Shown here piece after piece: positions 1 through 7,546 of a stretch of 64,000 nt of DNA. The number at the start of each line of letters is the position of its first letter. Position 1 is the first letter of the stretch. Source of the DNA: Ramlibacter sp. (GTDB lineage Bacteria; Pseudomonadota; Gammaproteobacteria; Burkholderiales; Burkholderiaceae_C); contig JAQZBU010000002.1 in assembly GCA_029237735.1 (NCBI GenBank), forward strand, positions 35,360 through 99,359, written 5' to 3'. The translations under genes and the position numbers were made by a program. The notes below the pieces were generated by a model. That model worked only from the letters and a program-made list of their open reading frames with translations. It searched no databases and was not told the DNA's origin.

Positions 1-570
1 TGGCTGGCGAGCGCGTTCGTCAATCAGTTTGATTTCCTGCTCATACGCTTGGCAGCGTGCCCTTCGCTGCACGTTTGGATCGGGTTCGGCGATTTGCATC
101 TCAACCTGCCCAGAGATGGAGGGCCTGCGAATGACTTGCTCTGCATTCGGCAAGCCATCACTCAAATTCTGTCTGGGGTCGACGCTGACTTTGGTCGTCT
201 TCGCTTGAGCGGCGCAATCAGCTTCTGACGCTACATAGGCGGTTTTGCCGTTAACAACACACTTGATGACAACCGTACCCGTTGCGGTGGACGCGGCGTT
301 TACCACCGTCCGGTTGGACTGCGGTTTTTCCGTCAAGCTCGGGTGAGTCACTGGGCTGCGGAAAGCAGGAGCCGCTGTCGCCACGGGCGCGATGCGTTTG
401 GAGTGCGTGTCGACCCACCAATCCCAGGCCTTGTACGCGGTGTACGCGATGGCGCACGATGCAAGGACCAGCCAAAGCGTGTAGGTCACAGACAAGTCCG
501 CCGGGCCCCATGGTCCCGGGTAGTCTCGCTCCTCACGGTCTTCCATGTAGTCTTTGTCCGCAAGTCCCAT
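1..570 (-). CDS. membrane-anchored hypothetical protein, C-terminus cut by window edge
   Basis: An ATG at 570 opens a frame that stays open for 190 codons to the left edge, so the gene is partial. The N-terminus (about 27 residues) is charged. Residues about 28-45 form one membrane segment (TLWLVLASCAIAY), followed by WDWW and a long soluble part. The last visible part (RCQAYEQEIKLIDERARQP) contains a short Cys/Glu-rich motif that I associate with unannotated Comamonadaceae proteins, but I assign no function. A GGGAGA sequence lies just before the ATG. The gene is divergent from the Bug receptor. Base composition is lower in GC than its neighbours. Confidence 0.75.
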   Translation of the reverse strand, partial: MGLADKDYMEDREERDYPGPWGPADLSVTYTLWLVLASCAIAYTAYKAWDWWVDTHSKRIAPVATAAPAFRSPVTHPSLTEKPQSNRTVVNAASTATGTVVIKCVVNGKTAYVASEADCAAQAKTTKVSVDPRQNLSDGLPNAEQVIRRPSISGQVEMQIAEPDPNVQRRARCQAYEQEIKLIDERARQP

Positions 571-707
571 AGTGTCTCCCGTCAAAGGACTATACAGAGT
601 AGGTCTTTGCCTAGCGCCATACATGACGCAGCTCAACCCCAGACCCTTGGCCTTATGGCATCTTGCAAAATAGTAGTTTTGTCTCCGCCAACAAAGAGGG
701 TTTCCCA

Positions 708-1706
708 ATGACGATCACCCGCCGCCACTTCGCCACCCAACTCCTGGCCGCCAGCGCCTCGCTCGCAGCCTTCCCCGCCCTCTCGCAACCCCGCACCATC
801 CGCCTCCTCGTCGGCTTCCCCCCCGGCGGCGGCACGGACGCCGTCGCGCGCCTCCTCGCCGAGCACCTCAAGGAGTACCTGAACGCCAACGTCGTCGTGG
901 ACAACAAGCCCGGCGCGGGCGGGCAGCTGGCGGCGCAGGCCTTGAAGGCGGCGCCGGCCGATGGGACGACGCTGTTCCTGTCGCACGACCACAGCATCTC
1001 CATCCTGCCGCTGGTCACCAAGAACCCAGGCTTCGATCCGGCGACGGACTTTGCGCCGGTGGCGGGCTTTGCCACCTTCGTGAACGCATTCGCGCTGTCG
1101 GGCGGCACACCGGCGCGCACGTTTGCCGAGTACGTCAAGTGGATCCAGGAGGGCGGCGACAAGGCCGGCGGCAACGCGGCGCGCAATCGCGGCACCGTGG
1201 GCGTGCCGGCGCCGGCTTCGACGCCGGAGTTCCTGGTCAAGCTGATTGCCGAGAAGTACAAGCTCGACTTGGCCGCCGCGCCCTACCGCGGCAGCGCGCC
1301 GATGATGGGCGACATGCTGGGCAACCAGATCGCCGCGGGCGTGGGCTCGGTGCCCGATTTCATCGAGAACCATCGCGCCGACAAGCTGCGCGTGGTGGCG
1401 GTGCTGGGCAAGGAGCGCCAGGCCGTGTTGCCCAACGTGCCGACCTTCCGTGAGCTGGGGCTCACCGGTTTCGAGGACGTGCCGTACTACGGCGTGTTCG
1501 CGCCCAAGGGCGTGCCGGCCGCTTTCGTCACTGAGTTCGGCGCGGCGATGAACAGGGTGCTGGCCAAGCCGGCCGTGCGCGAGCAGATGCAGCGCATGGG
1601 GCTGGCGCCGGGCTACATGAGCGCGCAGGTGCTGGGCAAGCGGGAGCGGGCGTACACGGCGACGTGGGCGCGGATCATCAAGGAGAAGGGGTTCGCGCCG
1701 CAGTAG
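708..1706 (+). CDS. Bug family tripartite tricarboxylate transporter substrate-binding protein
   Basis: 332 residues. Periplasmic solute receptor of the Bug/TctC family, which delivers carboxylates to TctAB-type permeases; many are orphans without adjacent permease genes, as here. The N-terminus has a twin-arginine-like signal (TITRRHFATQLLAAS, then ALSQP). The mature start RTIRLLVGFPPGGGTDAVARLL is the family hallmark, and the C-terminal half (FAPKGVPAAFV, AMNRVL) also fits. I chose ATG 708 rather than the upstream in-frame codon at 663 because AGAGGG lies 7 bases before it and the signal peptide starts there. The ligand cannot be read from sequence. Confidence 0.93.
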   Translation: MTITRRHFATQLLAASASLAAFPALSQPRTIRLLVGFPPGGGTDAVARLLAEHLKEYLNANVVVDNKPGAGGQLAAQALKAAPADGTTLFLSHDHSISILPLVTKNPGFDPATDFAPVAGFATFVNAFALSGGTPARTFAEYVKWIQEGGDKAGGNAARNRGTVGVPAPASTPEFLVKLIAEKYKLDLAAAPYRGSAPMMGDMLGNQIAAGVGSVPDFIENHRADKLRVVAVLGKERQAVLPNVPTFRELGLTGFEDVPYYGVFAPKGVPAAFVTEFGAAMNRVLAKPAVREQMQRMGLAPGYMSAQVLGKRERAYTATWARIIKEKGFAPQ

Positions 1707-1711
1707 AAGGC

Positions 1712-1740
1712 ATGGATGCCGGGTCAGGCCCGGCATGGCA
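1712..1740. repeat. REP-like palindromic repeat (GCCGGG type), single unit
   Basis: The unit starts ATGGATGCCGGGTC and ends GGCCCGGCATG, a hairpin with GCCGGG/CCCGGC arms directly after the Bug receptor stop. Related units occur at 22914, 30500, 30558, 35629, 35669 and 61763-61817. It may also act as a transcription terminator. Confidence 0.8.
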
Positions 1741-1744
1741 CGGG

Positions 1745-1819
1745 CTATCGGGCCGCCGGCTCGAACAACTCGATGGCGTTGCCGTCGGGGCCTTCCTCTT
1801 GGTAGCCGACGCCATGGAA
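1745..1819 (-). pseudogene. 3' remnant of a VOC/glyoxalase-family gene
   Basis: The minus strand encodes about 24 residues ending in GPDGNAIELFEPAAR and a stop. The DPDGN-x-IEL(F)E pattern is the usual C-terminal metal-binding end of glyoxalase/VOC domains. No matching upstream domain is present: the frame continues only into unrelated sequence covering the AbrB promoter. I read it as the tail of a decayed gene. The motif is short, so confidence is limited. Confidence 0.4.
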
Positions 1820-1829
1820 ACTGCTAAAG

Positions 1830-1850
1830 TAAGGAATCCTTGCTTCCTTA
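1830..1850. promoter_or_regulatory. inverted repeat, candidate operator of the AbrB/PIN module
   Basis: TAAGGAA and TTCCTTA form perfect 7-base arms around a 7-base spacer, ending 9 bases before the antitoxin ATG. Antitoxins of this class usually repress their own promoter, so an autoregulatory operator is the likely role (inference). Confidence 0.5.
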
Positions 1851-1859
1851 AATCCCGCA

Positions 1860-2180
1860 ATGCTCGCGAAGATCACTTCCAAGAACCAGCTGACCTTGCC
1901 CAAGGCTGTGGTCGCTGCCGTGGGCGCGACGGAATATTTCGACGTCGAAGTGCTGCGAGGGCAAATCATCCTGACGCCGGTACGCATTCAGCGCGGGGAT
2001 GCCGTGCGTGCCAAGCTCTCGCAGCTCGGGCTGACCGAAATGGACGTCGCCGATGCCGTGCAGTGGGCGCGTGAGGGCGCGGTCGGCCATGGCGTGGCCG
2101 AGCCTCAGCCCGCCTACGGCACGGGCACGCGCGGTGCGCGAAAGACAGCGCCGAAGAAGAAGCCAGCGCAACGGAAATGA
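1860..2180 (+). CDS. AbrB/SpoVT-fold antitoxin
   Basis: 106 residues. The N-terminal half (LAKITSKNQLTLPKAVVAAVG, then YFDVEVLRGQIILTPVR) is a swapped-hairpin AbrB DNA-binding fold. Residues 45-70 resemble an antitoxin neck (VRAKLSQLGLTEMDVADAVQWAR), and the tail is Lys/Arg-rich. It overlaps the next gene, a PIN toxin, by four bases (ATGA), the standard arrangement of a type II toxin-antitoxin pair. It is expected to bind DNA upstream of itself and to neutralise the toxin. Confidence 0.85.
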   Translation: MLAKITSKNQLTLPKAVVAAVGATEYFDVEVLRGQIILTPVRIQRGDAVRAKLSQLGLTEMDVADAVQWAREGAVGHGVAEPQPAYGTGTRGARKTAPKKKPAQRK

Positions 2181-2611
2181 AGGCGCCGCCGGTGGTGCTG
2201 GACACCAACGTCGTGTTGTCGGCGCTGCTGTTCCGGGGCGGGCCGCCTGCGCAGGTGAGGGCCGCCTGGCTGGCAGGACGCTTCGTTCCCCTGGCAAGCG
2301 CGGCGACGGCACAGGAGCTGGTGCGCGTGCTCGCCTATCCGAAGTTCAAGCTGGCGGCGGCCGAGCAGGAGGACCTGCTGGCCGACTACCTCCCCTGGGT
2401 GCGGGTCGTGCGCATCCCTCATCCGCCGCCCTTGGCGCCGCCCTGCCGCGATCCGTTCGACCTGCCTTTCCTGCATTTGGCCATCACGGGCAAGGCGCAT
2501 GCATTGGTGTCGGGCGACAAGGACTTGCTGACACTGGCGGGCGTGCGCGGGCTGTGTCCTGTGCTCAGTGCCGAGGCGTTCTGCCGCCAGCTGTCGGGGG
2601 CGGATGCCTAG
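2177..2611 (+). CDS. PIN-domain toxin of a putative toxin-antitoxin pair
   Basis: 144 residues. Matches the COG1569-type PIN family: VVLDTNVVLSALLFRGGPPAQV at the N-terminus with the first catalytic Asp, a conserved ELVRVLAYPKFKL segment, and RDPFDLPFLHLAITGKAHALVSGDKDLL carrying the later acidic residues. PIN toxins are Mg-dependent ribonucleases. The start overlaps the antitoxin stop, so translation is likely coupled. The RNA target is unknown. Confidence 0.88.
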   Translation: MKAPPVVLDTNVVLSALLFRGGPPAQVRAAWLAGRFVPLASAATAQELVRVLAYPKFKLAAAEQEDLLADYLPWVRVVRIPHPPPLAPPCRDPFDLPFLHLAITGKAHALVSGDKDLLTLAGVRGLCPVLSAEAFCRQLSGADA

Positions 2612-2674
2612 CAGAAGCGTTCCCCCATGAGCGCAGCGCGGAGTACAGTGACCCCAGCGTCACAGGAGCCCCCC

Positions 2675-2977
2675 ATGAAAACCGTGATGGTCCGCTACAA
2701 GCTCAAGCCCGAATCGGTCGCCGAGAACGAGGCGCTGATCAAGCAGGTGTTCGTCCAGCTCGCCCGCGACAAGCCGGCGGGCATGCGCTACCAGGTGTTC
2801 AAGCAGGCCGATGGCGTGAGCTTCGTGCACATGTCGGCGTTCGACAACCCGGACAGCAATCCGCTAACCAAGCTGGATGCCTTCAAGGCGTTCACCGCCG
2901 GCATCAAGGACCGGTGCGTGGAGCAGCCGGAGTCGGTGGAGTTGCAGCAGGTGGGGCGGTTCGACCACCTGGCCTGA
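2675..2977 (+). CDS. small hypothetical protein, probable dimeric alpha/beta-barrel fold
   Basis: 100 residues starting MKTVMVRYKLKPESVAENEALI. The pattern of an N-terminal strand, a helix, MRYQVFKQADGVSFVHM and later ALKAF-like helices resembles antibiotic-biosynthesis-monooxygenase (ABM)/stress-responsive dimeric barrels. No catalytic function can be claimed. I chose ATG 675 bases into the 2 kb mark (2675) over an upstream in-frame start at 2627 because AGGAG lies just before it and the upstream 16 residues look non-coding. Confidence 0.75.
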   Translation: MKTVMVRYKLKPESVAENEALIKQVFVQLARDKPAGMRYQVFKQADGVSFVHMSAFDNPDSNPLTKLDAFKAFTAGIKDRCVEQPESVELQQVGRFDHLA

Positions 2978-2983
2978 AGCCCC

Positions 2984-3229
2984 TTACTTGTTCGTGTGCG
3001 TGCTGTCGTGCCAGCACGAATCAGGCTGGCCGCTCGGGCCGCTGGCGTTATCCTTGCCGGGCCTTTCGGCCCTGCGACCCAGCACCCCGGTTCGGCCCGT
3101 GGTGGGGCGCGGGTAGAGGGAGCGCAGGGCTTCCTTGGCCCGGTCGCCCAGGGTTTTGTCGCCCGGCTGCAGCTGCGCGCCGGGGTGCTCGAGGCCGATA
3201 CTCGCGATGCGTCGTGTGATGCTAGCCAT
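2984..3229 (-). CDS. small basic hypothetical protein
   Basis: 81 residues from ATG 3229, preceded by AGGAG at 8 bases. The protein (MASITRRIASIGLEHPGAQ, then GDKTLGDRAKEALRSLYPRP) is basic and probably disordered at its C-terminus, ending in CWHDSTHTNK. I do not recognise a family. It is convergent with 2675-2977, 6 bases apart. The longer in-frame extension to 3361 is rejected because it covers the promoter area of the next gene and has no ribosome site. Confidence 0.5.
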   Translation of the reverse strand: MASITRRIASIGLEHPGAQLQPGDKTLGDRAKEALRSLYPRPTTGRTGVLGRRAERPGKDNASGPSGQPDSCWHDSTHTNK

Positions 3230-3373
3230 GGATAGAACTCCTGATATTGCAGAGTATGGACACCGGCCGCAACATTTACTGTAGGCCGACATCCTGTCGC
3301 TGTGCTTGACATGTCTCACGTAACGGCCCCCGTGGCCCATAATCCCTGCGGACAACTCCACAAGGCCCTTGCC

Positions 3374-3955
3374 ATGCTGATACTGCTGTTAGGTCTCGTG
3401 CTGTTCCTGGGCGTGCATTCCACCCGCATCTTCGCGGACGACTGGCGCACCGCCATGATCTCCAGGCTGGGACCACTGCCCTGGAAGGGTCTTTACGCCG
3501 CAGCTTCCATCCTGGGGTTCATCGTGATCGTGTGGGGCTTTCGCATCGCGCGGCAGGACACGCTGGTGCTTTACTCCACGCCCCGCTGGATGACGCATGT
3601 GACGGCGCTGTTGATGGTCATCTCGATGATCCTGTTCGTCGCCGCCTACATCCCCAACAACTGGTTCAAGGCCAAGTTTCATCACCCCCAGGTGCTGTCG
3701 GTGAAGACATGGTCGATCGCGCACCTGCTTGCCAATGGGGTGGCGGCCGACGTTCTGCTGTTTGGCGCCTTCCTGCTGTGGGCCGTGCTGAGCTTTCGTG
3801 CCGCTCGCCAGCGCGATCGCGCCAACAACACCGTTTATGCGCGGCCCAATGCCATCGGCACTTCGATCACCGTGGCGGCCGGGCTGGTGGCATGGTCGGT
3901 GTTTGCGCTGCTGCTGCACGGGCCGCTGATCGGCGTGCGGCCATTGGGGTATTGA
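3374..3955 (+). CDS. NnrU family integral membrane protein
   Basis: 193 residues with about six hydrophobic segments (MLILLLGLVLFLGVHSTRIF; LYAAASILGFIVIVWGF; VTALLMVISMILFVAAYIP; AADVLLFGAFLLWAVLSF; AGLVAWSVFALLLHG). GVHSTRIF, WKGLYAAASILGF and FHHPQVLSVKTWSIAHLLANG are typical of NnrU, a family linked to nitrite/NO reduction whose molecular role is unresolved. ATG 3374 begins at the first membrane segment; the in-frame start at 3302 adds an unlikely hydrophilic leader. The stop overlaps the next start (TGATG). Confidence 0.88.
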   Translation: MLILLLGLVLFLGVHSTRIFADDWRTAMISRLGPLPWKGLYAAASILGFIVIVWGFRIARQDTLVLYSTPRWMTHVTALLMVISMILFVAAYIPNNWFKAKFHHPQVLSVKTWSIAHLLANGVAADVLLFGAFLLWAVLSFRAARQRDRANNTVYARPNAIGTSITVAAGLVAWSVFALLLHGPLIGVRPLGY

Positions 3956-4395
3956 TGCAAGTTCACGTTCTTCGCCTCGTCCCCGGTGACGACCTGCGGG
4001 TCGCCTTGGAGGCTTTGTTTCCCAAGCTGGCGATCACCCACGGCATCGCCGCCGCATGCATCGTTTCGGCGGCGGGCAGCCTTTCGCATGCCGTGCTGCG
4101 CTATGCCGACAAGCCGGGCGGCAGCGAAATCAGCGGGCCACTGGATCTGCTGATGCTCTCGGGCACCCTCAGCCCTGACGGCGCCCACCTGCACGGCAGC
4201 GTGGCGGATTCGCAAGGGCAGGTGAAGGGCGGCCACGTTCTGCCGGGCTGCATCGTGCGCACCACGGCCGAAGTGGTGATCGCGCTGCTGCCGGGCTGGC
4301 AGTTCCGGCGCGAGCTGGATGCTGCGACAGGGTTCAAGGAACTGGTGGCGCGGCAAGAGCGCGAGTCGGACGTGGGCGCGGGCAACGGGCCGTGA
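3955..4395 (+). CDS. PPC/DUF296 domain protein
   Basis: 146 residues forming one PPC domain: LRLVPGDDLRVALEALF at the start, then LSPDGAHLHGSVADSQGQV and KGGHVLPGCIVRTTAEVVIALL. The HLH...GGH pattern matches the trimeric PPC fold shared by stand-alone bacterial proteins and plant AT-hook proteins. Stand-alone members often bind a metal or nucleotide, but the function is not established. It overlaps nnrU by one base and the following exonuclease by four, so the three genes form an operon. Confidence 0.87.
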   Translation: MQVHVLRLVPGDDLRVALEALFPKLAITHGIAAACIVSAAGSLSHAVLRYADKPGGSEISGPLDLLMLSGTLSPDGAHLHGSVADSQGQVKGGHVLPGCIVRTTAEVVIALLPGWQFRRELDAATGFKELVARQERESDVGAGNGP

Positions 4396-5006
4396 CCACC
4401 GTCGCCGTCATCGACTTCGAGACTACCGGCCTGTCGCCCGCGATGGGGGACCGCGCGACGGAGATCGCCGTGGTGCTGATCGAGGGCGACCAGGTGGTGG
4501 ACCGCTTCCAGAGCCTGATGAACGCGGGTGTGCGCATCTCGGCCTTCATCGAGGCGTACACCGGCATCAGCAACGCCATGATCGCCACCGCGCCTCGCGC
4601 CGAAACCGTGATGGCCGAGGCCAGCCGCTTCGTCGGCGGGCGCCCGATGGTGGCGCACAACGCATCGTTCGACCGCCGCTTCTGGATGGCGGAGATGGAG
4701 CGGGCAGACCGGCCCGCCGATGAGCCTTTTGCCTGCACCATGCTGCTCTCGCGTCGCCTGTATCCGCAGGCGCCCAATTACCGGCTGGGCTCGCTGGCCG
4801 CCTTCCACGCGCTGCCCATCAATGGGCGGGCCCACCGGGCGATGGCCGATGCGGAGACGGCCGCCGCACTGCTCGGGCAGATCCGCATGGATCTGCGCCA
4901 ACAGTTCGGCGTGCCGCAGCCGCGCCATGCGCTGCTGATGAAGCTGCAGGCCTGCGCCCGCAAGGCAGTGTCGCGCGCGATCGAACAGCACCTGGCCTCG
5001 GCCTGA
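4392..5006 (+). CDS. DnaQ-like 3'-5' exonuclease
   Basis: 204 residues with a DEDDh exonuclease core: motif I VIDFETTGLSP (Asp8, Glu10), motif II MVAHNASFDRRFW, and motif III HRAMADAETAAALL (His and Asp). It starts with GTG at 4392, overlapping the previous stop (GTGA). The length fits a stand-alone proofreading-type nuclease, similar to PolC/epsilon-like accessory nucleases. Its substrate is probably DNA, but RNA cannot be excluded. Confidence 0.9.
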   Translation: MTTVAVIDFETTGLSPAMGDRATEIAVVLIEGDQVVDRFQSLMNAGVRISAFIEAYTGISNAMIATAPRAETVMAEASRFVGGRPMVAHNASFDRRFWMAEMERADRPADEPFACTMLLSRRLYPQAPNYRLGSLAAFHALPINGRAHRAMADAETAAALLGQIRMDLRQQFGVPQPRHALLMKLQACARKAVSRAIEQHLASA

Positions 5007-5096
5007 ACCTGTCAGCAGCGCCGACGGGTGCACTTGTCGACCGCGCGTGGTGGGGCTATGTTTAAAACACTGACCACCCACCGCGAGGAACAACCC

Positions 5097-5513
5097 ATGG
5101 CTTCATCCGACCTTCCGCCCAGTGTCCTGTCGCATGTCTCTCTCGGCACCAACGATTACTCACGCGCCAAGGCGTTCTACGACGCCGTGCTGGCCACGCT
5201 GCAGATCCGCTGCGTGATGGATTTCGATGGGGGCGCGGGCTATGGCCGCAAGTTCCCGGAGTTCTGGATCCAGTCGCCGCTGGACGGCGGTCGCGCGAAC
5301 GCGGGCAACGGCGTCCACATCGCTTTTCTGGCCAACACGATCAACGAGGTGAACGCTTTCCATGCCAAGGCGCTGGAGCTCGGCGGCAAGGACGACGGAG
5401 CGCCCGGCTACCGTCCTGAGTACACGCCCGAGTACTACGCCGCGTTCGTGCGCGACCTGGACGGCAACAAGATCGAAGCGATGTTGATGGTCAAGGAAGG
5501 CAGCAAGGGTTGA
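5097..5513 (+). CDS. VOC family protein (glyoxalase/dioxygenase fold)
   Basis: 138 residues, one VOC domain: LSHVSLGTNDYSRAKAFYDAVLATL at the N-terminus with the first metal-ligand His, HIAFLANTINEVNAFHAKAL in the middle, and YYAAFVRDLDGNKIEAM at the end. It belongs to the group that includes lactoylglutathione lyase-like and fosfomycin-resistance-like proteins; the substrate is unknown. GAGGAA lies before ATG 5097; the in-frame codon at 5028 is rejected because it lies in the promoter region. Confidence 0.87.
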   Translation: MASSDLPPSVLSHVSLGTNDYSRAKAFYDAVLATLQIRCVMDFDGGAGYGRKFPEFWIQSPLDGGRANAGNGVHIAFLANTINEVNAFHAKALELGGKDDGAPGYRPEYTPEYYAAFVRDLDGNKIEAMLMVKEGSKG

Positions 5514-5523
5514 ACAGGGGATG

Positions 5524-5546
5524 CCGTCCGACAACAATGCGGACGG
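5524..5546. terminator. hairpin after the VOC gene
   Basis: CCGTCCG and CGGACGG make a perfect 7-base stem with a 9-base loop, starting 11 bases after the stop. No T-run follows, so its role as a terminator is probable rather than certain. Confidence 0.45.
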
Positions 5547-5593
5547 TGCTCATCCAGAATGAATCCATGCCCTAGCTATACAAGGAGCGCAGC

Positions 5594-5818
5594 ATGACAA
5601 AGAAGTCCAGGAACCAGAGCCCCGCCGACAAGCAGGCGCCCATGACGGGGAAGGTCGAGAACGATTTCAATAAACAAGGCGAGCAGGTGCCCACGCAGAA
5701 AAACGAGGGCCGTCGCACCCCGGAGAGCCGGACGGACCGGGAGGCGCATATTGGCAGCGACAACCAGACGAGCATGCGACGCGGCACCACGAGCCACGCG
5801 CCCAACAAAAGCCGCTGA
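5594..5818 (+). CDS. small hydrophilic hypothetical protein
   Basis: 74 residues, highly charged and without predicted structure (MTKKSRNQSPADKQAPMTG ... HAPNKSR). AAGGAG stands 5-8 bases before the ATG, a strong ribosome site. The composition (Lys, Arg, Gln, Asn, Thr; no Trp) suggests a disordered stress-type protein, but no family is recognised. Confidence 0.65.
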   Translation: MTKKSRNQSPADKQAPMTGKVENDFNKQGEQVPTQKNEGRRTPESRTDREAHIGSDNQTSMRRGTTSHAPNKSR

Positions 5819-5827
5819 GCGCGGCTC

Positions 5828-6058
5828 TTAGATGCCGGCGGTGCGCAGGGCGGGGCCCTGCAGGTCGGCAAATTCGAAGGAGCGCGGCAATCCCAGCTCC
5901 GAGCCCTTGGGCCGCCATGTGCCGTCGGGCTGCTTCACAAAAAGCTGCTGCCCGGCCATGAGCCGGCGCAGCACGGGTTCGAACTGCCCCAGCGTGGACG
6001 GGTCGAGCCAGGCGGCCACCACACATCCTGCATCAAACGAGTCTTGTACGTACTGCAT
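5828..6058 (-). CDS. small hypothetical protein
   Basis: 76 residues from ATG 6058 (MQYVQDSFDAGCVVAAWLDP ... GPALRTAGI), with a GGAG sequence upstream. A short region, QLFVKQPDGTWRPKGSELGLP, looks like a folded domain of unknown type. The gene is convergent with 5594-5818. The longer frame to 6268 runs into the AT-rich promoter region of the Fic gene, so I reject that extension. Confidence 0.5.
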   Translation of the reverse strand: MQYVQDSFDAGCVVAAWLDPSTLGQFEPVLRRLMAGQQLFVKQPDGTWRPKGSELGLPRSFEFADLQGPALRTAGI

Positions 6059-6325
6059 GTCACTCCGGTAGCGTTTCCGATGGACGGTATCCCTGCGCGG
6101 TGTTCTTGTTTGTTGCTGGAGCGGATTTTGCGCGTCACGCAAGCGCCGGTATGTCGCGAGGGCCACAAAACCGTGAAAACGAGCCCTACTGTTACCAGAG
6201 TGTTGTAGGAAAGCAAAACTTGACGGTTGGCGAACGGAGAACGATTGCGTCAAGCTTCGCGCATTCAATCTCGCATTTAAAGTCGCACATATTGAAGAAA
6301 CAATAATAGCGACATACAGTTAGCC

Positions 6326-7546
6326 ATGGCTTCAAAGTCGCAAAAGTTAGAGCCTTACGATCACCCCGCGCAGATGGAGCCCCTTTTGCCGGCGGAGCAC
6401 AAGTTGGGCCCTCTGCTCGAGCGTGCGCATGACCTGCAGCGCGCGGCCGACCGCTTGGCGGGCCTGTGCCGGTCCGGGGCGCTGGCAGAATTGCGCGTGC
6501 TGTTGCGTGCAATGAATTCCTACTACAGCAACAAGATCGAAGGGCAGCACACCCTTCCGCTGGAGATCGAACAGGCGTTGCACAACGATTACTCGTCGGA
6601 CGCGGACAAGGCCCGGCGCCAGCGCCTGGCGCTGGCCCATATGGCTACCGAGCAGCAGCTGGAGGGGCAGTGGCATGCCTGGTCCGACGCGCACGTGTGG
6701 TCGCCGCAGATGGTGTGCGACATCCACCAGGACTTGTTTGCTCGCTTGCCGCAGGCGGACCGCGCACTCAATGAAGGCGGCACGCTCGAGCCAGGCGCGC
6801 TGCGCGCCCGTGACGTGTCGGTTGGCGTGCATGCGGCGCCTTCATGGCAGGCCATCCCGTCGATGCTGCAGCGCTGGGCCGAGTTCTACGGCAACGTGCG
6901 CCGCGGCGAGCTTCAGATCGTGGCGGCCTGTGCGTCCCACCATCGGCTCGCGTGGATGCACCCTTTTCGGGATGGAAACGGCCGGGTGGCACGGCTGCAC
7001 GCGCACCTGGCCTTCGGCAAGCTCGGCCTCACCAATGGGATTTGGTCGCCGCTGCGGGGCTTCGCGCGGACCCATGAGGCGTATTACGCACGCCTCGCCG
7101 CAGCCGACGCGCCCCGGGCCGGCGACCTCGATGGGCGCGGCAACCTGTCGGAACAGGCCCTGGTGGACTGGATCGGCTATGTGCTCGGGCTTTGCCTCGA
7201 CCAATGCCGGTTCATGACGGGCGTGCTGGACCTCGACGGCATGAAGCACCGTATCGCCGCGTGCCTAAATTTCGAGGAGAGCGTTGTCAGGCAAGGCGTG
7301 CGAGCCACATCGTCAAGGGCTTTGCATTACCTCTTTGCCACTCAGGCGGAACTCGAGCGCAGCGAATTCAAGGCACTGCTGGGGCTGGGCGATCGGCTTG
7401 CGACGGCCCAGGTGACGGCATTGCTCAGGCGCGGGCTGCTGGCCACGGATTCGCCCTACGGCAAACTCCGGTTCGGCGTGCCGCAGCATGCCTTGCGTTT
7501 CTATTTCCCAAACCTCTGGCCCGAAGCCGAAGCAGGAAGCGCATGA
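6326..7546 (+). CDS. Fic domain protein (class II, N-terminal inhibitory helix)
   Basis: 406 residues. Fic enzymes transfer AMP or related groups to target proteins. The core motif HPFRDGNGRVAR starts at His212. Upstream, SNKIEG (Ser68, Glu72, Gly73) fits the S/T-x3-E-G/N inhibitory motif placed N-terminal to the Fic core, which marks class II, self-inhibited proteins. A C-terminal winged-helix-like region (ALLRRGLLATDSPYGKLRFGVP) follows. The upstream 6059-6325 region is AT-rich. The stop overlaps the next ATG, giving a two-gene operon with a hydrolase. The target protein is unknown. Confidence 0.92.
   Translation: MASKSQKLEPYDHPAQMEPLLPAEHKLGPLLERAHDLQRAADRLAGLCRSGALAELRVLLRAMNSYYSNKIEGQHTLPLEIEQALHNDYSSDADKARRQRLALAHMATEQQLEGQWHAWSDAHVWSPQMVCDIHQDLFARLPQADRALNEGGTLEPGALRARDVSVGVHAAPSWQAIPSMLQRWAEFYGNVRRGELQIVAACASHHRLAWMHPFRDGNGRVARLHAHLAFGKLGLTNGIWSPLRGFARTHEAYYARLAAADAPRAGDLDGRGNLSEQALVDWIGYVLGLCLDQCRFMTGVLDLDGMKHRIAACLNFEESVVRQGVRATSSRALHYLFATQAELERSEFKALLGLGDRLATAQVTALLRRGLLATDSPYGKLRFGVPQHALRFYFPNLWPEAEAGSA

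Noticed and set aside
633..1736. Long antisense frames over the Bug receptor and many similar frames elsewhere
   Set aside because: High-GC shadow frames: no motifs, poor ribosome sites, Arg/Ala/Pro/His-rich translations, and they overlap clear genes.
5577..5582. TATACA as a -10 for the small gene at 5594
   Set aside because: The transcript would start inside the ribosome site.
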